Source of the DNA: Oscillospiraceae bacterium
GTDB lineage: Bacteria; Bacillota; Clostridia; Oscillospirales; UBA929
Reading direction: 5' to 3'
DNA length: 34,392 nt
Assembly (NCBI GenBank): GCA_009782215.1
Contig: WRKO01000025.1
Coordinates: 1 to 34,392 of the forward strand
Shown here: piece by piece, positions 16,772 through 25,030 of the stretch
Layout of the letters: every line of letters begins with the position of its first letter
How positions within the stretch are numbered: position 1 is the stretch's first letter
Made by a program: the position numbers and the translations under genes
The notes under the pieces: generated by a model
Database searches by the model: none
Told to the model about the DNA's origin: nothing
Seen by the model: only the letters and a program-made list of their open reading frames with translations

Positions 16772-17413
16772 TTACAAATCAACTTTTCTTCCTTTTTTTC
16801 GATTACATTTCAAACAAGTGACTCTTAGGTTGCTTTCGTCTGATGACCCCCCGCGAGAATACGGAATAATATGATCAATTTCAATTTCTTTATCCAATAA
16901 AGTTTTCCCACAACTCTGACAAGCGCTATTATCACGCCTTACTACCCTTAAAATAGTAGCATGTGAAAGGTTCCGTCTGCGATTTCTACCTTCGCTAGTT
17001 TCAGTAAATGGCTCGCTTACAAAATATGCCGGACATAGATGCCCAAACTCCTGACAAGACGCCTCCTTTTCAAACTCCGAAAGTTCACTTGCACACCCTT
17101 CTTCCGTGTTAGCGTTGAGCTCTTTTTCAAAATACTTTCTACGCTCATCGTCAAGAGGCATGTCAAAATTCGTCCCCATTTTTCCCAATTCTAAGCACCG
17201 TTTTAGATATAATTTATGTTCTCTATTCTCTTCTAACAAAGTTGGGGGTAAAGGAAAATCCTCTACCAATGGACCATATGGACAAAATTTCAACTCCCAA
17301 CAAGGTTTAATAATATTTTTTAATCGTTCGTTAAGTTCCTTTCGCACCTCTACTTCCTCAGCGTCCGAAACACCTAACCATTTTATAAGTTGCTTGCTCA
17401 GAGTAATCTTCAT
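16772..17413 (-). CDS. HNH endonuclease
   Basis: 213 residues. The C-terminal ~55 residues form an HNH nuclease domain: CQSCG and CLKCN zinc knuckles around IEIDHIIPYSRGG and SNLRVTC, with His-Asn-His-type catalytic positions. The N-terminal ~150 residues, Cys- and Glu-rich (KPCWELKFCPYGPLVEDFP), match no domain I recognise; the CxxL-x-FCPYGPL segment may bind metal. Start ATG 17413 is preferred, with AGGTAGGTG 11 nt upstream. A GTG at 17488 would run into guaA. Base composition is clearly AT-richer than the neighbours and codon use differs (many AAA, AAT, TTA), suggesting recent transfer. There is no methyltransferase, transposase or phage gene beside it, so whether it is a restriction, homing or defence enzyme is open. 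Confidence 0.85.
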   Translation of the reverse strand: MKITLSKQLIKWLGVSDAEEVEVRKELNERLKNIIKPCWELKFCPYGPLVEDFPLPPTLLEENREHKLYLKRCLELGKMGTNFDMPLDDERRKYFEKELNANTEEGCASELSEFEKEASCQEFGHLCPAYFVSEPFTETSEGRNRRRNLSHATILRVVRRDNSACQSCGKTLLDKEIEIDHIIPYSRGGSSDESNLRVTCLKCNRKKGRKVDL

Positions 17414-17478
17414 CTGATTTTTTTCACCTACCTTTTGTACTCCAATTATTATGTTATGATAGTTATTCACACATCCCC

Positions 17479-18426
17479 TCACTCCCACTCAATCGTTCCC
17501 GGAGGCTTCGCCGTGATGTCATACACCACACGGTTCACGCCCGCGCACTCGGCGGTAATCCGCTCGGACGCGCGCTCCAGAACTTCGTACGGTACGCGCA
17601 CACAGCCCGCGGTTACGAGGTCGCTTGATGCGACCGCGCGGAGGGCAATGGTATCCCCGAACACCCGCGCGCCGTCCTTTACGCCCACGCTTTGCAGGCC
17701 GGTGTGGATGGCGAAATATAGATTGGAAACCACGCCCGCGTTGTCCATTTCCTCACGGAAAATGGCGTCCGCCTCGCGTAAAGTTTCCAGCTTGCTCCAT
17801 GTGATTTCACCGAGGACGCGCACGCCCAGGCCCGGGCCGGGAAACGGCTGCCGCCGGGTCAGCGCGCGGGGGAGACCCAGCGCGTCGCCCAATTCGCGCA
17901 CCTCTTGCTTGTACAGAGAACGCAGCGGCTCGACCAGCCCTTCAAACGCAATCGTGTCAGGCAGACCGCCCACATTGTGATGCGCTTTTATGGCGGCATG
18001 GCCGTCTTTGCCGCTCTCGGTCACGTCGGTATAGATGGTTCCCTGCATCAAAAAGCCGATTTCGTCCAGCTTTGCCGCCTCTTCCTCGAAAACGCGGATG
18101 AATTCCTCGCCGATGATTTTTCGTTTTCTTTCCGGGTCGGTCACGCCCGCCAAGCGGCTCAAAAAGCGCTCCTTCGCGTCCACGCAGATGAGGTTGATGT
18201 CAAACTGCTCACAGAAGACGCGCTCAACCTCGGCGCCCTCGCCCTTGCGCATCAGGCCGTGGTCAACAAACAGGCAGGTCAAACGCCCGCCCACGGCGCG
18301 GTGGGTCAGCGCCGCCGCCACCGACGAATCCACGCCGCCGCTCAACCCCGCAAGCACCGGCTTGCCGCCGGTCTGTTTTTGAATGTCCGCTACGGCGTCC
18401 TCGATAAATTGCTTCCAGTCGCGCAT
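17479..18426 (-). CDS. guaA: GMP synthase, ATP-pyrophosphatase subunit only (no glutaminase domain)
   Basis: Converts XMP to GMP by adenylating XMP and adding ammonia. The 315-residue protein begins directly with the N-type ATP-pyrophosphatase domain: P-loop SGGVDSS at ~30, [11 protein letters not shown], then [15 protein letters not shown] and [12 protein letters not shown]. It ends with the dimerisation domain [14 protein letters not shown], which is the normal C terminus. A standard bacterial GuaA is ~510-525 residues with an N-terminal class I glutaminase. Here that part is absent, and the upstream space is filled by the HAD gene, so it is not a frameshift remnant. This matches the split archaeal type, but no glutaminase subunit gene is adjacent. 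ATG 18426 follows AAAGGG; GTG 18435, overlapping the HAD stop as GTGA, is an alternative. Confidence 0.92.
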   Translation of the reverse strand: MRDWKQFIEDAVADIQKQTGGKPVLAGLSGGVDSSVAAALTHRAVGGRLTCLFVDHGLMRKGEGAEVERVFCEQFDINLICVDAKERFLSRLAGVTDPERKRKIIGEEFIRVFEEEAAKLDEIGFLMQGTIYTDVTESGKDGHAAIKAHHNVGGLPDTIAFEGLVEPLRSLYKQEVRELGDALGLPRALTRRQPFPGPGLGVRVLGEITWSKLETLREADAIFREEMDNAGVVSNLYFAIHTGLQSVGVKDGARVFGDTIALRAVASSDLVTAGCVRVPYEVLERASERITAECAGVNRVVYDITAKPPGTIEWE

Positions 18427-18431
18427 GGCAA

Positions 18432-19088
18432 TCACCCTTTCAAAATATTCGCAAGCTCTGTTACCGTCTCCGCAAGCACCGCCGCCCCCGCGTCCGTCAA
18501 TTCCCGGCGGCTTCCGTAGCCGTACAGAACGCCGATACTCTCAAGCCCGTTCTCCCTCGCGCCGATGACGTCGTGCTTCCGGTCGCCGACCATCACGGCG
18601 CTGCTTTTGTCCGTGCAGCCAACGCCGTCCAGCGCGATGCGGATGATCTCCCGTTTGCCGCCCTTTGTGAGGGTTCCGTCCATGTCGTCGCCGGAAACGA
18701 AGGAAAAATAGCGGGAGAGACGGAAATGCTCCAAGATTCGGACGGTGCATGTCAGTACCTTGTTGGTGGCGAGGGCCAGCGTTTTGTCTCTATCGCGCAG
18801 CGCCTGCAATAACTCGGGGATACCGGGGTAGACGGTGTTTTCAAATAGGCCTGTTTCAAAAAGATACTCGCGGAATTTCGCCGTGGCTCTTTCCGTGTCG
18901 GCGGGCGAAAAGCCGTAATGCTCGCTAAACACCGCCCGCAGGGGCGGGCCGATGAATTGCGTAAGCCCGTCAAGCGCTTCGTGGATGCCGAAAGCGGCAA
19001 GGGCGTATTGGTAAGACCTTGTGATGCCCTCCCGAGGGTCGGTCAAAGTGCCGTCAAGGTCGAAAATCACAACGGATTTGCTGCGCAT
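18432..19088 (-). CDS. HAD-superfamily phosphatase (phosphoglycolate phosphatase-like)
   Basis: 218 residues of HAD subfamily IA. Motif I is FDLDGTLTD with nucleophile Asp10 and acid/base Asp12. Motif II is ATNK, and the acidic motif IV is [11 protein letters not shown] cap domain lies between residues ~18 and 80. These enzymes hydrolyse small phosphomonoesters or pyrophosphate; the substrate cannot be read from sequence. The start is ATG 19088, with AGGAGG 6 nt upstream; the longer open frame above it is antisense-like carB read-through and is rejected. The gene sits 10 nt after carB and touches guaA, so all are probably one transcript. A nucleotide-pool or phosphate-salvage role would fit but is inferred. 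Confidence 0.87.
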   Translation of the reverse strand: MRSKSVVIFDLDGTLTDPREGITRSYQYALAAFGIHEALDGLTQFIGPPLRAVFSEHYGFSPADTERATAKFREYLFETGLFENTVYPGIPELLQALRDRDKTLALATNKVLTCTVRILEHFRLSRYFSFVSGDDMDGTLTKGGKREIIRIALDGVGCTDKSSAVMVGDRKHDVIGARENGLESIGVLYGYGSRRELTDAGAAVLAETVTELANILKG

Positions 19089-19098
19089 GAAGCGCCTC

Positions 19099-22000
19099 CT
19101 ATACTTGTGTGATATCCACCACGTCCAGCCTGCCGGGGCTGCGGTGTTCCAAGCTGTGCAGCAGGGCTTCGGCGGTGTCCAGCGAGGTGAGGCAGGGGAT
19201 GCCGTTTTCCACGGCGTAGCGGCGGATAAGGTAGCCGTCGCGGCGGGACGCGGAGCCGCCGGTGCTGGTGTTGATGACAAGGTCAACGCCTTTACTGCGA
19301 ATGAACTCCAGTATATTCATCTCGCCCTTTTCCTCCACCTTGCGTACCAGACTGGCGCGGAGCCCGTGACTGTGCAGGGCGGCGCAGGTGCCTTCGGTGG
19401 CGTAGATGTCATAGCCAAGCGTTTGGAAACGCCGCGCCAGCGCGCACAGCTCCAGCTTGTCGGCGTCGTTGACCGTCATAATGGCGCGCCGCTTCACCGA
19501 GCGCAGGTATCCGCCGCCGATGAAAGCCTTCATCAGCGCGTCGGGCAGGTTGTCAGAAATGCCCAGTACCTCGCCGGTGGACTTCATCTCCGGGCCAAGG
19601 CTGACCTCGGCGCCGTACAGCTTCTCAAAGGAGAAAATGGGCATTTTGACCGCCGTATACGGCTTTTCCGGCACAAACCCGTACTCATAACCCAAGTCCG
19701 GCAGCTTAAACCCCAGCGCGGCCTGCGTGGCGAGGTCAACGATAGGCAGGCCGGTGATTTTGGAGATATACGGAATCGTCCGCGAGGAGCGCGGGTTGGC
19801 CTCAATGACGTAGACCTTCCCGTCGTGCAGGATGAACTGAATGTTGATTAAGCCCTTCACGCCCAGCGCCAGCGACAAATCGCGGGTGTAGCGGTACAAC
19901 ACCTCGCGCCGCGCCGCCGGAACCCTGTGCGGCGGATAGACGGAAATCGAGTCGCCCGAATGGACGCCGGCCCGCTCCAAATGCTCCATGATGCCGGGAA
20001 TGACGACGCCCTCGCCGTCGCAGATGGCGTCCACCTCGACCTCCAGCCCCATGATGTATTGGTCGATGAGGATGGGCCGCCCGTCATACAGCTCCATGTT
20101 ATCCAGCCAGTCGTTCAGCTCCTCGTCGGAAAAAGCAATCGTCATGCCTTGGCCGCCCAGCACATAGGACGGGCGGGCCAGCACCGGATAACCAAGCTCC
20201 CGCGCCGTTTTGAGCGCGTCCTCGCGGGTGTATACGGCGTCGCCGCGCGGGCGCTCGATGCCGCGTTCCTCTAAAACGCGGTCAAAAATTTTCCGGTCTT
20301 CGGCGCCGTCCACGCCGGAGAAGGGGGTGCCGATGATGGGAATCCCCAAGTCGTGCAAGGGCTTGGCCAGCTTGATGGCGGTCTGCCCGCCGAACTGAAC
20401 CATCACGCCGATGGGCTTTTCAATGTCAAGGATACTCTGCACGTCTTCGGGCGTGAGCGGCTCAAAATACAGCCGGTCGGCCACGTCGAAGTCGGTACTC
20501 ACCGTTTCGGGGTTGTTGTTGATGATGACGGCCTCATAGCCCGCGTTTTGCAGCGCCCACACGCAATGGACGGAGCAGTAGTCAAACTCAATGCCCTGAC
20601 CGATGCGGATAGGCCCCGAGCCGAGGACGACGACGCGTTTTTTCCCGGATTCCGGCCGCTCCGTTCGCTCATCGGCCGCGCCGTACGCGGAATAGTAATA
20701 CGGCGTGTGCGCCGCGAATTCGGCGGCGCAGGTGTCCACCATGCGATAACCCGGGACAATGCCGTGTTCCAGCCGTGTCCGGCGTATGTCCTGCGCCGTT
20801 TTGCCCGTCTGACGGGCTATCAGGCTGTCGGGGAAACCGAGCTTTTTGGCGCTGAGCAGCAATTCGGGCGTGAGAGGGGAGGCGGCCAGCTCCTTTTCCT
20901 TGCGGATGATGGCATAAAACCGATACAAAAACCAGCGGTCAATTTTGGTGACGCTGAACAGACGCTCCAAAAGCGGCCTGTAATCAGGGGAATGGTTGCG
21001 CCGGAGCCATTCGGCGAGGACAAAGAGCCGCCTGTCGTCGATAACGGTCAGCCGCTCCTCCAGCTCGGCGTCGGTCAATTCCGCCAGCTCCGGCACTTGC
21101 AGGCTGTCCAGACCCTGCTCAAGGCTGCGCACCGCTTTCATCAGCCCCGCCTCAAAGGAAGGGGAGATGCTCATCACCTCGCCGGTCGCCTTCATCTGGG
21201 TGCCGAGGGTTCGCTTGGCGGTGGCAAACTTATCGAAGGGCCATTTGGGTATCTTGACGCAGCAGTAGTCCACCGACGGCTCAAAGCAGGCATAGGTGGT
21301 CTGCGTGACGGCGTTTTTGATTTCGTCCAGCCGGTAGCCCAGCGCAATCTTGGTCGCGACCTTGGCAATCGGGAAGCCCACCGCCTTGGACGCCAGCGCC
21401 GAGGAGCGGGAAAGCCGCGGATTGACTTCAATGACGGCGTATTCAAAGCTGTCGGGGTGAAGGGCAAACTGGACGTTGCAGCCGCCCTCGATGCCCAGCT
21501 CCTCGATGATGTCAAGGGACGCCTTGCGGAGCATGGCGTACTCCGGGCCGCCCAAGGTCTGGGTGGGGGCGACGACGATGGAGTCGCCGGTGTGGACGCC
21601 GACGGGGTCGATGTTTTCCATGCCGCAGATGGTGATGCGGTTGCCCGCGCCGTCGCGCATGACCTCAAACTCGATTTCCTTCCAGCCCGCGATGCACTTC
21701 TCCACCAGTATCTGCCCCACGCGGGAGTGATGAATCCCGCTGGCGGCGATGACGCGAAGCTCCTCCTCATCGTTGGCGATACCGCCTCCGGCGCCGCCCA
21801 TCGTGAACGCCGGGCGGATGACAATGGGATACCCTGTTTCATTGGCATACGCCACAGCCGTCTCCACATCCTCGGAGGTGATGCTCTCCACGCAGGGCTG
21901 GCCGATTTTCTCCATCGTCTGCTTGAACAGAAGCCTGTCCTCGGCCTTGCGGATGGTTTCGGGGCCGGTGCCAATCAGGCGGACGCCGTAAGCGTCCAAA

Positions 22001-22320
22001 AACCCTTCCTCATGCAGCTCAAGGCTCAGATTCAAGCCCGTCTGGCCGCCCAGCGTGCCGATGATGCTGTCCGGGCGTTCCTTGCGGATAACGTCGCGCA
22101 CCGCGTCGACGGTCATAGGCTCGATATAGACGCGGTCGGCGATTTCTTTGTCCGTCATAATGGTGGCGGGGTTGGAGTTAATCAGGATGACCTCCATGCC
22201 CTCCTCTTTCAGGGCGCGGCAGCATTGCGTGCCGGCATAGTCAAACTCGGCGGCCTGACCTATGACGATGGGGCCGGAGCCGATGACCAAAACCCGCTTG
22301 ATGGCGTTGTTTTTTGGCAT
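19099..22320 (-). CDS. carB: Carbamoyl-phosphate synthase large chain
   Basis: 1073 residues, the full family length. It makes carbamoyl phosphate from bicarbonate, ATP and ammonia for pyrimidines and arginine. Two homologous ATP-grasp halves are visible: VIGSGPIVIGQAAEFDYAG at the N terminus and VLGSGPIRIGQGIEFDYC at ~550. Each is followed by its ATP-grasp signature (GGAGGGIANDEEEL; GGQGMTIAFSDEEL). The C-terminal allosteric MGS-like domain (ATEGTCAALHSHG, VDLVINTSTGG) is intact. No active-site loss is seen, so the ammonia-using synthetase should be functional. The start ATG 22320 has GGGAGG 5 nt upstream. It follows carA by 37 nt. The partner CarA appears unable to supply ammonia from glutamine. 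Confidence 0.97.
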   Translation of the reverse strand: MPKNNAIKRVLVIGSGPIVIGQAAEFDYAGTQCCRALKEEGMEVILINSNPATIMTDKEIADRVYIEPMTVDAVRDVIRKERPDSIIGTLGGQTGLNLSLELHEEGFLDAYGVRLIGTGPETIRKAEDRLLFKQTMEKIGQPCVESITSEDVETAVAYANETGYPIVIRPAFTMGGAGGGIANDEEELRVIAASGIHHSRVGQILVEKCIAGWKEIEFEVMRDGAGNRITICGMENIDPVGVHTGDSIVVAPTQTLGGPEYAMLRKASLDIIEELGIEGGCNVQFALHPDSFEYAVIEVNPRLSRSSALASKAVGFPIAKVATKIALGYRLDEIKNAVTQTTYACFEPSVDYCCVKIPKWPFDKFATAKRTLGTQMKATGEVMSISPSFEAGLMKAVRSLEQGLDSLQVPELAELTDAELEERLTVIDDRRLFVLAEWLRRNHSPDYRPLLERLFSVTKIDRWFLYRFYAIIRKEKELAASPLTPELLLSAKKLGFPDSLIARQTGKTAQDIRRTRLEHGIVPGYRMVDTCAAEFAAHTPYYYSAYGAADERTERPESGKKRVVVLGSGPIRIGQGIEFDYCSVHCVWALQNAGYEAVIINNNPETVSTDFDVADRLYFEPLTPEDVQSILDIEKPIGVMVQFGGQTAIKLAKPLHDLGIPIIGTPFSGVDGAEDRKIFDRVLEERGIERPRGDAVYTREDALKTARELGYPVLARPSYVLGGQGMTIAFSDEELNDWLDNMELYDGRPILIDQYIMGLEVEVDAICDGEGVVIPGIMEHLERAGVHSGDSISVYPPHRVPAARREVLYRYTRDLSLALGVKGLINIQFILHDGKVYVIEANPRSSRTIPYISKITGLPIVDLATQAALGFKLPDLGYEYGFVPEKPYTAVKMPIFSFEKLYGAEVSLGPEMKSTGEVLGISDNLPDALMKAFIGGGYLRSVKRRAIMTVNDADKLELCALARRFQTLGYDIYATEGTCAALHSHGLRASLVRKVEEKGEMNILEFIRSKGVDLVINTSTGGSASRRDGYLIRRYAVENGIPCLTSLDTAEALLHSLEHRSPGRLDVVDITQV

Positions 22321-22357
22321 ATAAACCTCCCGAAACGGCGCGCTTGGGCGTCGCGCC

Positions 22358-23356
22358 TTACAAATATGAGATAAACTCAGCGATAACTTCCGCGTCCGGC
22401 TGGAACTGCACCGAAAGGATGTCCTCCCGCCAGCACAGACCTTCCACCGAGCCGTCGTTGACGTTGACATGGCTGATTTTGTCCTTGGCGACACTATCCG
22501 CGTCCACGGCGTACCCGTGGTTTTGCAGCGTGATGACGGACAAATTCGTTTTATGGCTGTAAACCGGGATGTTCGCGCCCCTGTGGCCGGGGGAGAGGGG
22601 ATAGGTCTTCGCGCCGTGGGCGAGCGCCAGAAGCTGGTGCCCCAGCCCTTCGGCGAATACCGGCTTGCCCGTTTGGAGGACGTCCCTCACCGGGGCTAAA
22701 TCATACCCCGCGGGGTCGCCGGGGCCGCTGGGCAGCAGATAACCGTCAAACGCCCCCTCCGGCGCGCTTCCGTACGGAAAGACCTCCAGCGAGACGCCGC
22801 GCGCGGCGAAGGCTGCGGCAAGGCCGGAGCGAAGCCCGGTATCCAGCACAGCCAGCGTGGCGACGGGCTTGTCCGCCGTAACGGAACGCCGTTTTCCCTG
22901 ATAGCGGGGCTGGACGGGGACAGCTTGGGCGGTCAGACCGCCGTCGCCGACCGTCACGGCTGCCCGCGCCGGGCCGTGTCCGCCGGAGCCGCGCAAAAGC
23001 CGTACAACGGAACGAGTGTCAACCCCAGCGATGATGGGGATGCCGGAACGTTCCAGTACGGCTTTGAGGGAATCGTCGCTGCGGAAATTGCTTTCAAGCT
23101 CAGAGAGTTCGGAGACAATCAAAGCGGCGACCTGCGGTGCGTCGGACTGAAAATCCTCAAAGGAGACGCCGCTGTTTCCAATCATGGGATAGGTGAGAAC
23201 GAGCGCTTGCCCCAAGGAGGCCGGGTCGGTCAAAATCTCGGTTATCCCCGTCATCGAGGTGTTGAATACAATGTCGGCGGTAAAACCTCCGGGCCGACCG
23301 CAAAGCGCAGCCCCTTCAAAAACCTGTCCGCCGGTAAGCTCTATTCTTGCTTTCAA
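22358..23356 (-). CDS. carA: Carbamoyl-phosphate synthase small chain with destroyed glutaminase triad
   Basis: 332 residues, only slightly shorter than usual. The N-terminal CPSase small-chain domain is normal (FNTSMTGITEILTDP, TYPMIGN, GVDTRSVVRLLR). In the C-terminal class I glutaminase the nucleophile motif, usually GICLGHQ, reads AEGLGHQ: codon 22648-22646 is GGG, Gly for Cys. The usual QFHPEA reads QFQPDA: Gln for His at 22402-22400 and Asp for Glu two codons later. All three triad residues are thus replaced in an otherwise open frame. Residues that contact glutamine in E. coli CarA look kept (Ser in NTSMTG, SGPGDP, LGHQ, NHG). The likely role is structural or regulatory for an ammonia-dependent CarB. 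TTG 23356 is chosen because GGGGG lies 7 nt before it; TTG 23362 abuts that site. Confidence 0.93.
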   Translation of the reverse strand: MKARIELTGGQVFEGAALCGRPGGFTADIVFNTSMTGITEILTDPASLGQALVLTYPMIGNSGVSFEDFQSDAPQVAALIVSELSELESNFRSDDSLKAVLERSGIPIIAGVDTRSVVRLLRGSGGHGPARAAVTVGDGGLTAQAVPVQPRYQGKRRSVTADKPVATLAVLDTGLRSGLAAAFAARGVSLEVFPYGSAPEGAFDGYLLPSGPGDPAGYDLAPVRDVLQTGKPVFAEGLGHQLLALAHGAKTYPLSPGHRGANIPVYSHKTNLSVITLQNHGYAVDADSVAKDKISHVNVNDGSVEGLCWREDILSVQFQPDAEVIAEFISYL

Positions 23357-23386
23357 GCGCAATCCCCCTAATCTGTATATGTGTAG

Positions 23387-23405
23387 GGGCGGTCATTGAC
23401 CGCCC
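23387..23405. repeat. Palindrome GGGCGGTCA-T-TGACCGCCC upstream of carA
   Basis: A 9-bp perfect inverted repeat with a 1-nt centre, preceded by TGTAGG, lies 31 nt upstream of the carA start. The TGTAGGGGCG...CGCCC pattern resembles short dispersed palindromes that I recall from many Clostridial genomes. It could also terminate the upstream GGDEF transcript or act in the carA leader. Confidence 0.6.
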
Positions 23406-23434
23406 GCCGGTTGGCCGGTTATCAGCGCGCCGCG

Positions 23435-25030
23435 CTAAATCAGCTTGGTCTCCATGTTGCGTATCTCCGCGCCGCCTTTAATCTTCTTCTTGTCGGCGTA
23501 CATCGCCCTGTCCGCTTCTTCCATCGCCTTGACAAGGTCTTGATCTGCGGCGCTCTTCACCGCGCAGCCCATCGCCATGACGATTTTGTAGGGATAGTCG
23601 TCCACCATTGTCAAATGCGTTCGGATGGTATCCATGACCGCTTCCGCCTCCAGCTTGGCGGTCTTGGGCAAAAGAATCAAAAACTCGTCGCCGCCGATGC
23701 GCCCGACCTGCGCGGTGGGCGGGCATTTCTCACTCAGAGCCTCGCCGCATACGCGGAGCATGATGTCGCCCGCCTGATGGCCGTGGACATCGTTGGTTAC
23801 CTTGAGGTCGTTGACATCGGCGATGATGATGGACAGCGGCAGGTTGTCGATGGTGTCCAATTCCCGTTTCAGAGATTCCATCATGGCGCGGTTGCTCAGG
23901 CCGGTCAGAACGTCGCGCCCGGCGCCGACCTCCAGCCTGCGTATCAGCTCGCGGTTTTCCGTCACATCGGAATAAACCGCGTACATACCGATTTGACGGC
24001 CCCTTTTGTCTAAAATCGGCTTCTGGCGCAAATTGAAAATCGACTTCTTGCCGCCCGTATCGTAGTGATAGTCAACGCCGCCCTCCTCGTCCGACAACCG
24101 CTCGCAGGAAACGGCGCGGCCGGAGAGACAGTCGAGCAGAAGCGGGAAGGAGGTTTCCTCAAAGCCGATATCGGACAGCCAATCAGAGGCGTGGCTGTTT
24201 TTGAAGATGATGTTGTTTTCCTCGTCTAAAAACAGGATGCTCTGGTGGAGATGCTGAATAACGTCGTTCCGCGCTTGGGAGAGGAAGACCAAGCCCTGCG
24301 TCCCCAGCGTGGACGCGTAGAAAAACCGGATGGAGAAAACCGCGCCGATCAGAGCGAAGTCAATGGGAAACGCTTCTCTGCCGCCCAAGCCGTTGAGCAT
24401 GGCGGAGGCAAAGCCGGACGAAACCACGATGGTCGCCGTCATCAGCTTTTCGGACGGGGTGCGGTAAATCCTCGGGATTTTGAGGTGCAGCACGACGGCC
24501 ACGACGACCAGCGCGAAAATGAGGAAATAGCTGCTGAAGGACACGGCGTACTGCCACAGCCCGAAGTCTCCGTACACATAATTGAGGGGGTCGGTCGAAA
24601 CGACAGGGTTTTGGCGGAGCAGGTGCAACGAGCTGTCCGGGGAGGACAGGTGCGCGCGGCCGATGATGATGTTGGCGATGGTCATGGCCGGGTAGACGAA
24701 GAGATAGACGAAGATGACGGGGCGGAGGAACGCCCGCTGGTTGTGGAACCGTATGATGAAATAAAAGACGGATATCAAGGTAAGCGACAGGAGAACCAGC
24801 GGCAGGAGCGAAAGAATGTATGTAAGCGGCCGGCTGTCCAGCGTGAAACGCAGTACATTGACCGCGCTCCAAAGAAAAACGCTGATGAGGATGAACGCGA
24901 GCTGTACGGGAAGGCGGACATTTTTCCAATGGGCCACGATTTTGATGAGGGAGAGTATGCAGTAGGCGAGGATGCCGATATTGACGGTCAGCATCATGCC
25001 GTTGGTGAATACTTGGGGAAATTCATGCAT
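23435..25030 (-). CDS. Membrane diguanylate cyclase: 7TM sensor, PAS-like, GGDEF
   Basis: 531 residues. About seven hydrophobic helices fill residues 1-240, like the histidine-kinase N-terminal 7TM sensor domain. A PAS-like domain follows (SILFLDEENNIIFKN to YAVYSDVTENREL, ~270-360), then a GGDEF domain with DVLTGLSNRAMM, DVNDLKVTND and an intact GGDEF at ~446. It should make cyclic di-GMP from two GTP. The product-inhibition I-site (RxxD five residues before GGDEF) is absent: the position reads CPPT. Its ATG overlaps the upstream gene's stop by 8 nt (ATGCATGA), so translation is coupled. The protein shares its layout with that upstream gene, so the pair probably arose by duplication. The signal sensed is unknown. 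Confidence 0.9.
   Translation of the reverse strand: MHEFPQVFTNGMMLTVNIGILAYCILSLIKIVAHWKNVRLPVQLAFILISVFLWSAVNVLRFTLDSRPLTYILSLLPLVLLSLTLISVFYFIIRFHNQRAFLRPVIFVYLFVYPAMTIANIIIGRAHLSSPDSSLHLLRQNPVVSTDPLNYVYGDFGLWQYAVSFSSYFLIFALVVVAVVLHLKIPRIYRTPSEKLMTATIVVSSGFASAMLNGLGGREAFPIDFALIGAVFSIRFFYASTLGTQGLVFLSQARNDVIQHLHQSILFLDEENNIIFKNSHASDWLSDIGFEETSFPLLLDCLSGRAVSCERLSDEEGGVDYHYDTGGKKSIFNLRQKPILDKRGRQIGMYAVYSDVTENRELIRRLEVGAGRDVLTGLSNRAMMESLKRELDTIDNLPLSIIIADVNDLKVTNDVHGHQAGDIMLRVCGEALSEKCPPTAQVGRIGGDEFLILLPKTAKLEAEAVMDTIRTHLTMVDDYPYKIVMAMGCAVKSAADQDLVKAMEEADRAMYADKKKIKGGAEIRNMETKLI

Noticed and set aside
17414..17488. GTG start for the HNH gene inside guaA
   Set aside because: Adds 25 residues without domain character; ATG 17413 has a better ribosome site.
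19089..19286. N-terminal extension of the HAD phosphatase
   Set aside because: Overlaps carB in another frame and has no HAD sequence; ATG 19088 has AGGAGG.
20353..22374. 673-codon plus-strand open frame
   Set aside because: It lies wholly antisense to canonical carB; its composition is that of a GC-rich shadow frame and no domain is recognisable.
22321..22494. N-terminal extension of carB
   Set aside because: Runs out of frame across the end of carA; the MPKN start at 22320 has a perfect ribosome site and the family N terminus.
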